In this document: piece after piece, positions 24,730 through 39,753 of the stretch
Position numbering within the stretch: position 1 is the first letter of the stretch
How the letters are laid out: each line of letters starts with the position of its first letter
Source of the DNA: Carnegiea gigantea
Lineage: Eukaryota > Streptophyta > Magnoliopsida > Caryophyllales > Cactaceae
Reading direction: 5' to 3'
NCBI GenBank assembly: GCA_029747015.1
Contig: JAKOGI010000006.1
Coordinates: 2,042,001 to 2,106,000, forward strand
DNA length: 64,000 bases
The notes under the pieces: model-generated
Told to the model about the DNA's origin: nothing
The model's input: only the letters and a program-made list of their open reading frames with translations
Database searches by the model: none
Translations under genes and position numbers: made by a program

Positions 24730-27700
24730 TTATATATCCCCTTTCCCGTCTCCACTCTCATATATTTGGAGGTAGGCTTCTTCACCTTCATCCTGATGGT
24801 GAACCATAGATGTAGATAATTCAGTGAGCACAAAAATCAAGCTGTGCAAAAATACACAGAGACAACCCTTCCTAAAGCATCCTTAACCCTCCCACAAATA
24901 ATTAATTCATCATCCCAGAACCAGAGCGAAAATTAGGCTTCCCATCTTCTGCCATCCCAGAATAGCAGCTCTAAAAGCTGTATCTCTAGTATCCCCAGCT
25001 GCACTTTCAACAAGAACATAGGATGATTAGACCCCGAAGATAACGTTGTTACGTTTGGTTCAATTTCATATAAGGCCAATAATAGGTCATTGGGTTAGGG
25101 TTACTTTGAGATGGAGTTAAAATAACTCGCTCAAATATTCTCGTTGGATTAGGTTTCAATTCAGCTTGCGTAGGAAGTCCAACGCTCTCGGTTCGTCAAA
25201 TAATCTTTTCAAAGAAATACAATTAATATTGATCTGGTGAATTTCAGGTCAATTGGGTTCAGGTGAGGTTGGTGTGCCTTCAAGTCAACAATCAAAACAG
25301 GTTTCCCTTAATTTAGGCTTAGGCCAGGCCTGCTATGCGCCTTGTGGTAGTTTGAGTACGATAATTGGGTAACCTTGCACAGGCTAATGTTGACCTATGA
25401 TGCAAGGCTCATCAGGCCATTGGCATGGTGATAAGGATGAATCTTAGGGCCCGGTTCTTTTCGTTGGTAAATTCACTTCGACCAACTTCTATCAACTCTT
25501 ATAAAAAAATTTTAATCTTCTCCAACTACAAACCAATCTTTCCCAACTCTAACCAACTTATACCAACTCTTACCAATTTCCTTCAAATTTTCCCCAATCT
25601 TTTACATTTTTTATCAACATCTTCCAAATCCTACCAACTTTTACCAACTCCTTCCAATCTTTCCCAGCCTTAACTAACTCCTACCAATCATTCCAAAAAA
25701 ATACCAACTCTTTCCAAGTCTTACCTACTTCAACCAATGTTTACCAATTTTACCCATTTATCAACGAAAAGAATAGGTTAGTAGGCAACCTCAGACTTAC
25801 AACGTCCGTACCTTTCACATGCCCAGTCCAAGTTTCACAATCAAGAGAATCAAGTGATAAAGCTATAACCACAAAACACATAAATGACCTCTTACCTCCT
25901 CCAAGTCATCATCAGAAGGAATATTAGCATTATCCAATTTTTCATAAAAGGTTTTGTCATCTATCTCTTTGCCATCTTTCATATCTTCCTGTTAAAAAAA
26001 AAAAAAAGAAAAGAAAAGTGGGTCAAACTTTAATGTTACGATTGAAGATGCAAAACTCAAGAGAGCACATTAGTTAAAAAGAAAGTTCCATACTAGTTCA
26101 GACTTCAGCAACTCCATCTGTTCTAGTAAATCTGAGATATGATGCTTCAAAGCCTGCAAGAGTCCGTCGAGTTCAGGTTTCATTTGAGCCAGACAAATCA
26201 GAAAACACACACCACACAAACAAAACTTCCTTTGTCCAATGTCTGGTTTACTTTGTGTTGGATGGAGGGAATGAAGTCAAATCTGGGTCAAAAACTGGGT
26301 GCGCCAATAGAAATTGCAAGTTTTTAAGTCCGAATTTGAACTTTGGATGAAAAGATCATAACTTTATTCTTTTTTCAGGTCAGCCAAAATTTGGTCAGCA
26401 GACATCAGGCCACACGAGATTTTGCCTCACTAGATATGATCATGTAACAGAAGGTATTGATCCATCAAGTTGCGTCTAATAGGAGATACAAAAAACTGGC
26501 ATTCACCTCACGTCTCTGAAGTTCGATTGATCGAGCTAATGCCTGTCTTTTAGTCAGCAGATTCCTGGGCCTCAATTGGAGAGGCCGCCGATAGTTCTTT
26601 CCTCGATAAATGATGATTGCATAGCCTTTGGTAGTCTTATCTATGGATACAAGCACACCACCACTCTCAGCCTCCAGTGAAATCGCAATATGTTTTACCT
26701 GTGCAAAATTTTTCCCTCTGACAATGATCTTCACCAACTCTCTGAATTTCCAGTGCAGATGCATGTTTTCTATGGTACCGTCAAAAACTTCTCTCCTCCC
26801 TATAAAAGAAGCCACTCTTATAATTGACTCCAGTAGAAAAATATAAAGGCTCAATATTAAATGCTATCCTCACCTAAAAGCAAGTAGGGCTTCATGCTTA
26901 AACCCATCTTGCGGAAAACTAATCTTTCCTCATCAGTTATCATTTCTAAATCGGTTGGGAGCTCCTCTGGTTCTAGGCATTCCTGCACTTTTGCCAGAGC
27001 CTTCTCAGCCTTTTTGAGCTTCCCATTCGCCTAAGGCAATTCAGGATAACGGTAGTGAATCATAAAATTAGTTTAAGGAGTATTCAATATGTCCTGGGAT
27101 TTGTTATCTCTTCTGTGCTGAATGTATCTTTAACTTACTATAGCATTTTTATTCTGAAGATATTTCATTAATGAGGCACGCCTTGCCATGGCTGACTCTT
27201 TCAGCATTTTCTCTAAGTCCTCACGGGTTGGTTGCTTTCCCCAACGAGAGGTTGCAGCAACTGTCTCTGCCAGAGTGCCAGCAACCACAGGAACTTTACG
27301 ATTTCCAGAATTTAAATTGATCATAGATGATGCAAGCCGCCGAGCTTCTTCTTCCTGATACTGAAGCATTGTCAGCTGCTCCCTTTCCTTCAGAGCTTTT
27401 GTTACATCAGGTGGCAAGAAGTCATTTCCTCGGTAAAAGACTATGTACTCCTTATTTCTTGACAGTAGTGTACCCCCAGTCAATTTCTGCAATCAAGATT
27501 TGAAAGAGCTCAGATCAGAGGGGAAATGACATACATTGATATAGCCTAAAACATGAGAGACAAAATTTTCCCCTTTCAAGGTGTCTTTTAAATCTATACT
27601 AATAATTCATTAAAAAAAAAAATCTAGAATAAAAAGGTAACATGAAAACAAGTAAGATCTGAAACAATGAAGCAACCACAGACAGCAAATAAAGCCATCG

Positions 27701-30700
27701 AAGACTTCAATAAAGAAGCCTCCCCCCCCCCCCCCCCCCGATTTTGCATGCTGAACTACAGGATTTTATCTTCTCTGCTACAACTTGGGATCTTCTACTG
27801 GAAACCACTTTTTGTGCTAAAGAGGAAAAGACAATCTCTTGGACATACAGAAATAGAGATGAAGAACAAAGGCCACCTTTAGAATTCTAGAAGATATTCT
27901 AATATACCTAGAAAATCTATTAATCTGACATTTAGAAATAATTTTTATGTAGATATTTATGCGTAACTTTAGTTGAGTCAAACTAAAGTTATTTAGAACT
28001 ATTTCCCCAAGCTTAATTGCCTATTATATTGAGGATAGATTAGGTAGTTTTTACTTGTTTTCCAAGTCGCTTAGACTACTATAAATAGATGCTATGTCCT
28101 AGGTTATATCATTATATATATATATATTAAAAGTTGGATTGAACTCATATATGAGCGACACGTAAGCTTGCCATATAGTATGCTACATAAGAATGAATAG
28201 TCATGTATGATACTTTAATGCAACAGAGGATGCTACATGAGATTTAAAATAAAAAGAAAAAGCTATGTAGGATATATGTAAATTTAATACAATGTTAATT
28301 CTATTTAATAAGGTAACTTCTCACATACATTCTTATTATTTAATAATAAAATATATATAATTTAATGATGCAAATACAACAAAAAATGTGAGTTAGATAT
28401 TAACTAAGAATAAAAAAGTATGTTATTAGCAAGGGAAAAACTAAAGAAGACTTGTTTTACTTTTGTATCAACAAAATAATATAATACATTAATTTATTCT
28501 TTGCTTTTTTTGTAAAAAATCTATTCTCTTAATAATATATTAAAAAATTATTTAATTCACTCCCTTACATCGTAAGGGTATAACTCTAATGCCATTAATG
28601 ACGGAATGTTTCTGCATATGCAATGATTATTGCCTTTCATTAAATCAATTCTCTTTTTCTCCTCTAGTTCTCTCTAATCATAACTCTTTCTCTTTTTCTA
28701 CCTGCACTTCCCTCTCCTCCTCCTCTCATCTTCTCCTTCAGATTCTCGTCCTCCCTCTTATTCTTTCTTCCTTTCCCCAAATAAGCATCAACTGGGTATC
28801 AAGCATCATGTTCTGTGTCAATCTGGTATCACATCCTTCCAGTCACCCTCATAGGCTTTGCAAGATTTACAATCATCCAATATTTCAGGGAGCCCTTATA
28901 ATAGGATGCTTGATGTCTTCTTAGGAAGAAAATTGTGAAATATGGTGGTAAAATTTCTAACTATTTGAATGTCTTGTAGTGTTTTCTAAAATCATATGAT
29001 GTATGCGGATGAGAATCCACTGGACAATCTCAGGCTTACTCGAGTTTCATCAGCTTATCAACACTAGAGTTGCTCCCACCCCCCTTCTTTGAGTTCTTTC
29101 TCTGTCTCACCCTTGCACATGCGCGCGCGCGCGCACGCACACACACACACTCTCTCTTAAGCAAATCTGAACAAGACGGGTCTAGGGAAGTTTAGACATA
29201 CACAACCTAACCTTTACCAGTTGAAGAACAAACTCAATAGCAACAGCAAATTTTATAATACCATTTTTCCAGTGATACACCAAGCAAAGAAGCTGAATCA
29301 TTACCTTCAGCTCTTCAGCCATCCTGTCATTGTTAGTGTTTAAGACACCACGTTTAATGGCAATCTTAGCAATAGAACTTTTCTCCCATAACTTTACCAT
29401 AGCAGCAGCCAGACCTTGCAGTTCTCTGTTCCTCCCTAGGACAGTAATAAAGCAAATCTTGTAAGGAAGCAGCATGCGATGATCGAAATCATTATCTTTG
29501 CAATTATTTCCAACATACCTAGAGCAAAGTGTGGAGGCGTATTTCTTGCCAGCCGACGAAAGTGTGTTGTCTCTTGATCTCTTAAACTATGCCGCATCCC
29601 ATAAGGGAGAAGTCTAAATGGAGTTTTATATCCAGGAACCAGAGGTGGAAGCAAGTCTGCATCAACAGGTAGCGGAGGACATCCCGACCAATCTAAATAA
29701 CGCGGGCCCAACTCATCTAACACATTGTTGAACTCACTTGCTTCCATTAGTTCTTCTTTAGAAAGATTCTTTGGAAATCTCATTGAATCAAGAATTGGTT
29801 TCTCTGTGATGTTCACATCTACTCCTTTCTCTCTGGCATATGTTTTTACACAGCCTAGTTTGTAGGTCAAACCCCTATATAGCACCAGCGAAGTACCAGA
29901 TCGCCATATCACCAAGCCTCCTGTTTTATTCTGGCAAGAATGGTAAATAAATGAAAATACAAGCACAAATTGGATGTTCGTGTATTCACGCTGTAAAAGA
30001 AAACCTAAGCACAACTATAATCCAAACTTATATTTGGCATGATATTAGAGCTACTAGGAGCAAGATGGAACAGATGAAGCTTGTAGGTTGATAACACACA
30101 TATCTAGCCCCTATCCCCCTGTGGGGTGATATATGACTCTTATGTTACTCAGATTCATTATTTGATTTTAACATCATGCTGCTCTAGTGTCATCTATGTA
30201 CGCTCAGCCCTTCATGTTAAGACTAAAAACACAAAAAGATCATAACAACCAGTTCAAATACACATCAAGTATGAAAATCTACTTTCAGAACAACCACTGC
30301 ACGGCTCAATGATGCATAACAACCAGTTCAACTATGAAAATCTGCTTTTGGATGAAGAGATCTCAAAAATACACATCAACGTAAGGACTTATGAGCTGCC
30401 CAACTACTTGCTAAGTGCTTCAGCTCCAAGATCTTGCAAATTGCATACAGGGAGCCTAAGATCATCCAGTAATAACTGGGCACAACCTGCTACATTCAAT
30501 CCATTGGTTTAAGAATCAAAACACAAAAGGGAAGACAGACTCACCTCAAGAATTTCATGGGTCCTTTTCATATTCAAACTGGATGGGCCTTCAAATTTCA
30601 ATTTGACAACTTCATCAATGTTCCACGTCTCCTGAATTGTGTCCACCAAGGCTTGTGTAACACCTGCTGCGCCAACTTTTATCCTCTCCTTCATCCTCAA

Positions 30701-31819
30701 TGCCACATTCCTTAACCTCTTCAGTTCATGTTCGGGTATCATTTTCTCTGCCAACTCCGTGTTGCTCCTTCTTTGCTTCCCTTCAGACTCATTCTCTGAC
30801 ATCCATGGTAACCTATACTCGGCCCTTTTTTGGGTGGACAAATTTAAACTGGGTTCATCTCTGTCAGTTTCAGTTTCATCCAGCTTACCAATCCCAGAAG
30901 CACCATTTCCAGAAATTAATCGTACTTTCCTCACTTGCTCAATCTCTTCCTCAACATTACTAATGGTTTCAAGCTCCTTGAAAACTCCTGGATTATTCCC
31001 CAAATCCCGACAAAATTTCCCATTATCAAGATGCTTGTCATTGTCAGTTTCAGCCTCCTTAACAGTGCTTAAACTATTTGCAAAACCCCCAGAAGATATC
31101 AAATTTTTATGAAGCATTCCACCACTAAGTTCAACCTCCTCAGTACTGCGCAAATTACCTGCCAAGTTCCCTCCAAATTCTTCACCACTATGACGTATTC
31201 CGCTAAAATGGGTATTCGTAGCTGTGTTTTCCTGAGGGAATGAAGAACAAACCAGACCATTATCCGAGTCAGAACTAACTTGATCACTCAAAGAGTCACT
31301 CAAAAATTCACCCGAAATATCATCAGAATGGGCAAAGGGCTCTCCAATTTCGCTCCCACCAATAATCCCAGAACTCGCAAAAACCCCACAATCTTCTTCT
31401 CTCCCTTCATGGGGGGTCTTTTGTGGCGACGCTTCTAACAACGAAGGTTGTGGCCCTTGTGGGTCTTCTTGCTTCTGCCATGGGAACTTGTCGGTTCGAG
31501 AAACAGGCTTGAGGGACCATTTTTCACGGATTTGCTCGTAGAAGCTAGGCTTAGGCTTTCGCTGCTTCTTCTTCTTCTGATGAACCTCAAAATCGATTGT
31601 GATTGATGGGGTTTGGGTTTCTGAATTAGAGGTGCTGCGTGAACAAAGAGGACGAAAGTGAGGCCGAGGTCGTGGAGAGAGAAAGTGTGATGAGAGTGTG
31701 TTACTAGGGTTTAGCAGGGTATGAGAATTCTGCAGCAATGAAGTGGGAGACGCTCCAAACGCCATAACCGGTGCTTGACATCGTCTTGTTGAGGTAGATA
31801 AGGCACGATAATTTTGCAT
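24730..31819 (-). CDS. CFM3: CRM-domain splicing factor, CFM3-like (plastid/mitochondrial)
   Basis: CRM-domain factors bind RNA and promote splicing of group II introns in plastids; CFM3 is also reported from mitochondria. Nine exons on the minus strand join in phase: 31819-30545, 29930-29519, 29435-29305, 27486-27139, 27030-26874, 26799-26507, 26153-26094, 25988-25896 and 24792-24730, giving 943 residues. The N-terminus is Ser/Thr/Arg-rich with few acidic residues, as in a transit peptide. The second Met (codon 19, [11 protein letters not shown]) may be the true start. A long acidic, Ser-rich linker follows. There are three CRM domains, at about 363-460, 545-650 and 745-850. Each ends in a YRG motif (VLYRG, VFYRG, IIYRG) after a GG(L/T/V)-type strand. 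The last two short exons encode an acidic tail ending GKGDI. The final exon lies 1.1 kb beyond the previous one and was placed by its DEGEEAYL sequence and matching phase. Confidence 0.9.
25447..25777. mobile_element. Inverted-repeat element with CCAACTCTTA arrays, in last CFM3 intron
   Basis: It is flanked by TTA on both sides (25444-25446 and 25778-25780). The left terminus GGGCCCGGTTCTTTTCGTTG matches the right terminus read inward, CCTATTCTTTTCGTTG. The interior consists almost wholly of degenerate pyrimidine-rich units of the type CCAACTCTTA/CCAATCTTT, repeated about 25 times. The TTA duplication fits PIF/Harbinger (Tourist-like) elements. No coding was seen. Confidence 0.65.
27721..27740. 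repeat. C-run in CFM3 intron 3
   Basis: A run of about 18 C interrupts otherwise ordinary intron sequence. Such runs are unstable and error-prone in sequencing. Confidence 0.9.
27880..28860 (+). mobile_element. Possible LTR retroelement remnant split by a Helitron
   Basis: Sequence on each side of the Helitron at 28109-28589 looks like the two halves of a transcribed plant LTR. The left half starts near TAGAATTCTAGAAGATATTC and has a TATA box (CTATAAATAG, about 28079-28088). The right half is CT-rich like an R-U5 region and reaches CAACTGGGTATCAAGC, which resembles the start of an initiator-Met primer site. Precise ends and a target duplication were not found, so this is tentative. Confidence 0.35.
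28109..28589 (+). mobile_element. Non-autonomous Helitron (481 bp)
   Basis: The left end is TCATTATATATATATATATT, preceded by A (28108). The right end has a 7-bp hairpin, CCCTTAC-ATC-GTAAGGG (28562-28578), then 7 bases, then CTAA (28586-28589), followed by T (28590). A 5' TC, a 3' CTRR preceded by a short hairpin, and insertion between A and T are the defining Helitron features. No Rep/helicase coding is present. Confidence 0.7.
29119..29157. repeat. Compound GC/CA/CT dinucleotide microsatellite
   Basis: About six GC units pass into CA and then CT repeats within CFM3 intron 3 (positions about 29121-29157). Alternating purine-pyrimidine tracts like GCGCGC/CACACA can adopt Z-DNA. Confidence 0.85.
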
Positions 31820-32281
31820 TTTTCAAGCTGACCCACAAAAAAATAAAAAAATAAAAAAACCAGTCTTTAAATTTTTTTGGGCTTCCTTTTTAGCCCAATA
31901 TTGACAAAGTTTATGGTCCAAAAAGAAGAAGGCAGGCTACCCACTAAACAACTCCAACAAGCCTTAGCTGAATGTGCTGCAACACTGAATCTTAGGTTAG
32001 GTTTCTTTTCTTTTCTTTTTTGGGAGAAACCATTTTAATACCTTTCTATTTTTGAGAAATTGATTTGGCACAGAGGATAAAAAGTAAAGACATGCTCCAT
32101 AAATTTATATTGATGAATATTATTATTAAAACTTATATAACGGTATTTCTTTTTACTGTTTGTTAATAAAATTTATCTCTAGTAGCATAATAGGCACCTC
32201 TAATTTGAAAAGTCACACGATCATATCAATTTTGACAATAACCACTTTTTGGTGAACCAAAGGTGTTTTCCAACATACTTA
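31820..32281. other. CFM3 promoter and intergenic DNA
   Basis: AT-rich A-runs lie next to the start codon. Two GCCCA motifs (annotated separately) follow. No other gene was seen. Confidence 0.5.
31878..31897 (-). promoter_or_regulatory. Paired site II-like motifs (TGGGCT)
   Basis: TGGGCT on the plus strand (31878-31883) and AGCCCA (31892-31897, TGGGCT on the minus strand) lie 60-80 bases upstream of the CFM3-like ATG. Site II elements (TGGGCY) are typical of nuclear genes for organelle and ribosomal proteins. Function is inferred from motif and position. Confidence 0.35.
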
Positions 32282-32628
32282 TAGGCATGGTACATCTTTG
32301 ATAAATAACTGTTTGTATTTAGTTGTTTATATTAGATTTTCGTATAAGTTGTTTAAATTAAATGTTTGTAAAAAAAAAAAAAAAATGGTGAAATGAGTTG
32401 TTTTTGGCAAGTCATGAGACAAAAAGTTGGCCCTTTAAAAAGCTCTTTCAAATAGCTCATACAATTAGTTTTTTTAAAATTAATTTTTTAGACCCAAAAA
32501 ACTCTTCTAAAAAACATGTATTACCAAACACCCAAATTATTTTTTTGATTTATCAAACAGCTAATTTGGTCCAAAAACCTTTTTTTGACCAAAAAACTTT
32601 TCAAAAAACTATTTGCCAAACATGCCTA
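32282..32628. mobile_element. Inverted-repeat MITE with TAGGCATG ends
   Basis: The left end TAGGCATGGTACATCTTTGA and the right end read inward, TAGGCATGTTTGGCAAATAG, form terminal inverted repeats. The interior is AT-rich with ACCAAAAA/TTTTTGG units. The ends sit within TATA on both sides, so the exact target duplication is ambiguous (TA or TATA). No coding was found. Confidence 0.55.
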
Positions 32629-33213
32629 TAGTATTTTGTCATGTTCCAACCACAAGCCGTCTTTTAGCCCTATAGGGGCCAAAATGGGCAACCACTTTTA
32701 CTTTCTTTTTTCCCCAAAAAAAATCAAAAGAGAAAAGGTTCATTAATTTTTAAGACTATGCATATAAAAACAATAATATGATAAATGTCTTACTAAAAAA
32801 TACTTTTTAAGTGTCTTATTTTGACTTAAAAATTATTTTATCATATTTTTTTTTTTTAAAAAAAAGAGACGTGATTGAATGATGATATGGTATTACAATT
32901 TATAAATTGCTAAAATCATTTGTTTCCATAATTTTTTGCATCTATAAAATCACGCATATTATATGTCTTTGCAGATAAGATCAACTTAGATAGTATGTCA
33001 TTTGTACCCGTTAGCATAACTGATGAATATTTAAATTTAGGAATTCATAATTAGGTGTAATTTCAAATCATATACCACATGTAAAACTTAAATTACAATG
33101 AGATATTTAAAAGTATCTTATAATATGGTATATATCATCATCGATCCACAAATAAAATAATCTATCTTGTACCTAATGTTTGCTAAAAATCAGGTGCAAA
33201 ACATGTGTGGTTC
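32629..33213. other. AT-rich intergenic DNA
   Basis: No gene, repeat ends or RNA gene were recognised. The stretch is very AT-rich with T and A runs, including one near 32847-32868. Confidence 0.5.
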
Positions 33214-34136
33214 CAGGGGCGAATCCATTCATGGGGGATGGGTGTCCATGGACACCCCTCCCCCCCCCCCAAAAAAAAAAGTTATTTTAAATGAAAATAA
33301 ATTGGTATATGTAAATACTCCTAAATTAGGTCCAAAAAATTATAGATACACTTTAAATATATCCAGCTTATATATTAATATTTTAAATTTCTTTAAATAT
33401 TAAAAGTATAGTTATAAAGTTAGAATTTGATAGAAAAATAAAATTAAATTAAATACACCTAAGCCCAAATTTCGCTCTCCCTCCCTCTCTTATCTGGAGT
33501 TACACTTTTAATTTAATCTAATTGTAGTCTCCTTAATTTCCTTTTATTGTTATTATTTATTTTTTGTGGTTGTTTAGTGACAATGTGTTCTTCCTGCAGA
33601 CTTTTCTTTAGCTTGGACCTAATAATTAATTTGAACTTGATGCTAATTTTTTCCCCTTTTGGTGCAATTAACGGGTGTAGATTGCTTATTTGTGGTTGTA
33701 TTTAATGTTTGACATGTTCACCTCATGTCTCAATCTTTTTTGGTTTTATTGTTTGATACTGATGATATGTCATCTGTAACCAAATATTTTAATAAATGTT
33801 ACGTAATCATAATATTTTATAATTTCGTCTCAATTTATGTATCAAACTCATAATATGAAAAATAGGAAAGAACAAATTTAGTGGTAGAAGTGCTACAGTT
33901 TTTTTGGAGGGTGAAAAAGTGGAGTATATTAATATTGTTTGCCAACTTCTGCTAGTGTAGAAATATAAGGTGGAACGTTTGGAAAAAAAAAAAAAAGAAA
34001 CGGAACGTTTGCACAAAACAGATTACCATATATAATATGTATTATATAATTTTTTTAATTGATTGTACAATAGTAGTAACATTAATAGATGGACACTCCT
34101 ATTTTAAATATCTAGATCCGTCACTGTATGATTCTG
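33214..34136. mobile_element. Non-autonomous hAT-like element (923 bp)
   Basis: The left terminus is CAGGGGCGAATCCATTCATG and the right terminus read inward is CAGTGACGGATCTAGATATT; both carry the CAGNGNCGNATC signature of plant hAT ends. A GGGTGTCC/GGAGTGTCC motif follows on each side. Flanks TGTGGTTC (33206-33213) and TATGATTC (34137-34144) match at 6 of 8 bases, and both differences are G/A, as an aged 8-bp duplication would show. The interior is AT-rich with no transposase. Confidence 0.75.
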
Positions 34137-35403
34137 TAGCAAACAGTGGGCCGTTTTTTCAACAGTGGAAACGACAATTGCTTCTTTGGGGTGCCCACAT
34201 GTGTTTGTAAGTTTTTTCACCTTTACTGTGAGTTTAAGTTCCGAACCTCCAGCTAGTGGATGTGGTACCAACATTGATTAGTTTCTGTCATTGCACTCGC
34301 TTTATTGTCTAAGAATACATCCCATTGATTTCTCAAATCCTGGCAGATTGTATAGGTTAAACAGTTGCTGGTAGTGGTAGGTGCTAGCTAGCCTTTACTG
34401 TCACATTGTGACGTTTTTCATGCACGTTATGTCTCTCTCCATCTCATCTGTACTGTCATCGTCAAAAAAGGGCAATAACCTAGCCAATTGATACAAGATT
34501 GGGAGTTTAAATTATCACTCATATTCGAGAGAGTTATGGGGCAGCTAGTTTCTTTTTGTGGGCGATTTGTGTTTTTAACAGGTTAATTGTAGGCGGTTTG
34601 ATAGATATTATCTTCAGTCTCGAATGAGTTGATTACAGCTCAACTTGGGTAGCTTTGGACAAGGTTTAAATTAGGTGGGGTTATTTCACCATTGTTTTAA
34701 AAAAAAGTTTTAAGCTATATATACTATTAACTATTGGACCCACTAGTCATTGCTTAATCATGTCATGCCTTGTCATTTTCTTGGACAAAGACTTTTATGG
34801 TGATCCTTTTACTGTTACTGCTCATATTTTTGTCATACTGGTTTAATTTAAGTTTCAGTTTCTTTTATTGGATCGGTCCATAAATTTGCATTCCGTAGAA
34901 AAAATAGAGATTTTCATTCTAATACATCTTGTTTTTATAAATAAAGAAAATTTTATTTATCCTCACATACTATAGTTTCATCAAAGCCTAGAGATTGCGA
35001 TAATCACAAGGATTTTTTTTTTTCTTCGATTGTCAAGGCTTTCAATAGAAAGGCACATGGATCATACAGATAACAACAGCCCTAGATAATAACAACTCTC
35101 AATGTATATCCCACTTTCGTAGGCTTTTATGCGGTATAGAGAGATCCAAGTGTAGGTAGCCTTACCTCTTCAGATATTTCTACCGTTAAAGAGGCTAATT
35201 TCAAGATACCCACATAAATAGCAAAGACGCCAAATGCCAATACTGGGGAACTTTTTGGACAATGTTATATTCTTATTAAAGGCTGTCATCAAAACATGTA
35301 CGGCATCCAACCAACTCCATACAAGAAACTAACAAGCTTATTTGAAACGTCCTACCATTGGGTCCTGACTCTTGACTAATAAAAATTATTTCTTCATTAT
35401 TTC
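34137..35403. other. Intergenic DNA and CKX 3' flank
   Basis: No coding sequence was recognised. The right part probably holds the 3' UTR of the minus-strand cytokinin dehydrogenase gene. Confidence 0.5.
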
Positions 35404-38237
<2,834 letters not shown>

Positions 38238-38327
38238 TATATATGAAGAGGGAAAGTGGAGATGGAGGAGAAGGGAGAAGAGGGTGTTATTATGGAGTAG
38301 TATTGGGCATGAAATGAGGAGAGGGGG

Positions 38328-38335
38328 TATTTATA
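38328..38335 (-). promoter_or_regulatory. TATA box of the CKX gene
   Basis: TATAAATA on the minus strand lies 91 bases before the CKX start codon. That spacing leaves a 5' UTR of about 60 bases. Confidence 0.55.
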
Positions 38336-39404
38336 CAAATATGAAGGAGAAAAGTGTGTCCAATGTTATTGCATGAGTGTAATATAAGTGTATGGCCCAC
38401 AAAATCTCATGATATATTCTGGTTAGACTTTTTTGAATTCTACTTTGCATGGGATCGTGGTGTCTTTTAAACTTTCACTTGATTATACTTTGTTCGATTT
38501 GTGAAGAATTAGAAAGAATGAATATGTCAAAATTATGGTAAAATTGAAATTCATTTTTTTAAAAAAAATAGAGTATGTATGAATTGGTAAAAAAATATAA
38601 ATTCTCAATGATAAAAGCTATATAAACAAAATTTTACAAATAACCATAATTTTTTTTTATTCACAATAAGAGATAGTATTATTACCTGTGGTTTTTGACT
38701 CACATCCCTTTAATTGATTTTTGACACTCCCCACCCCCCCCCCCCCCAAAAAAAATATTGATCCTAACTGAAAGAGTATGCTTGAAAATTATATTATATT
38801 TTGAGAGTACAATGCATTATATATACTCCCATTCCCCTAAATTTCACTAATCACTAAATTTAAACTCATCGTTTTTATCTTCGATTTACCAATTCTCTAA
38901 ATTTTATACTTACAAATCTAAACTGTCTTTTTCTTAAATTCTCCAATGAAGTCGGAGATTAATTATCTTCGATTAACCCTGCTAATATTGTAGGATTACA
39001 ATCCAACTCCTCATGTGCATGCATGCAGAGGTGGATGGAAAAGTATGTGTAATGTTCTTGCAGTAATTTAAGTGCCCCACAAAATCTCATGACAAATTTT
39101 TGACTTCTTCAAATCTGACTCAACCACTAAGCAGCATCCAAATAACGAACATGTTTTTTGATCTTTAAGGCATCTAAATGTTTACGATTTAACATGCATT
39201 CAATAGATGTTTTGTGGAAAAAACAATGTTTACGATGTTGAAATTTTAACATATTCGAATCTGACTTGTTATAAATGAATTTAGATGATTGAGACTACAA
39301 GCATCTATCAGCATTTGAAAGGAATTCTTCCACGAGATTTTCTATGGTGAGGACATACATTGTCGGCAACTAGATAACCATGAGTAAATTGTATAAAAAA
39401 CTTT

Positions 39405-39410
<6 letters not shown>
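38336..39410. other. Upstream flank of the CKX gene
   Basis: No gene was seen. A C-run followed by an A-run lies at about 38729-38756. The rest is AT-rich. Confidence 0.5.

Positions 39411-39489
<79 letters not shown>
39411..39489. repeat. (TA)n(TG)n compound microsatellite
   Basis: About 26 TA units are followed by about 12 TG units, ending in TATGTATGTATG. Confidence 0.95.
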
Positions 39490-39498
<9 letters not shown>

Positions 39499-39753
39499 CC
39501 TATTCCCGGTAGCGAAGCAATAAGTGGACAGAACAGGCTCATGACCTCTTTCGATCTTTCACACACAAGTCATTTTTTTTATTATATCGTATTATTGAAT
39601 ACGTAAAATTGAATTGATTTTCGGTAGTACAGCTCGTCCACATTATTGAATTTCATCAGGCCCCTTCAAAGTGACTCTTACCTTTGCATCTGCCCATTCC
39701 CCTTAATTAGGGTGGTCCACAATGCATCCTTAATCAATTACTATTCCCACTGA

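Noticed and set aside
29119..29157. CRISPR-like or satellite repeat
   Set aside because: It is a simple dinucleotide tract. No spaced direct repeats typical of CRISPR exist in this plant DNA.
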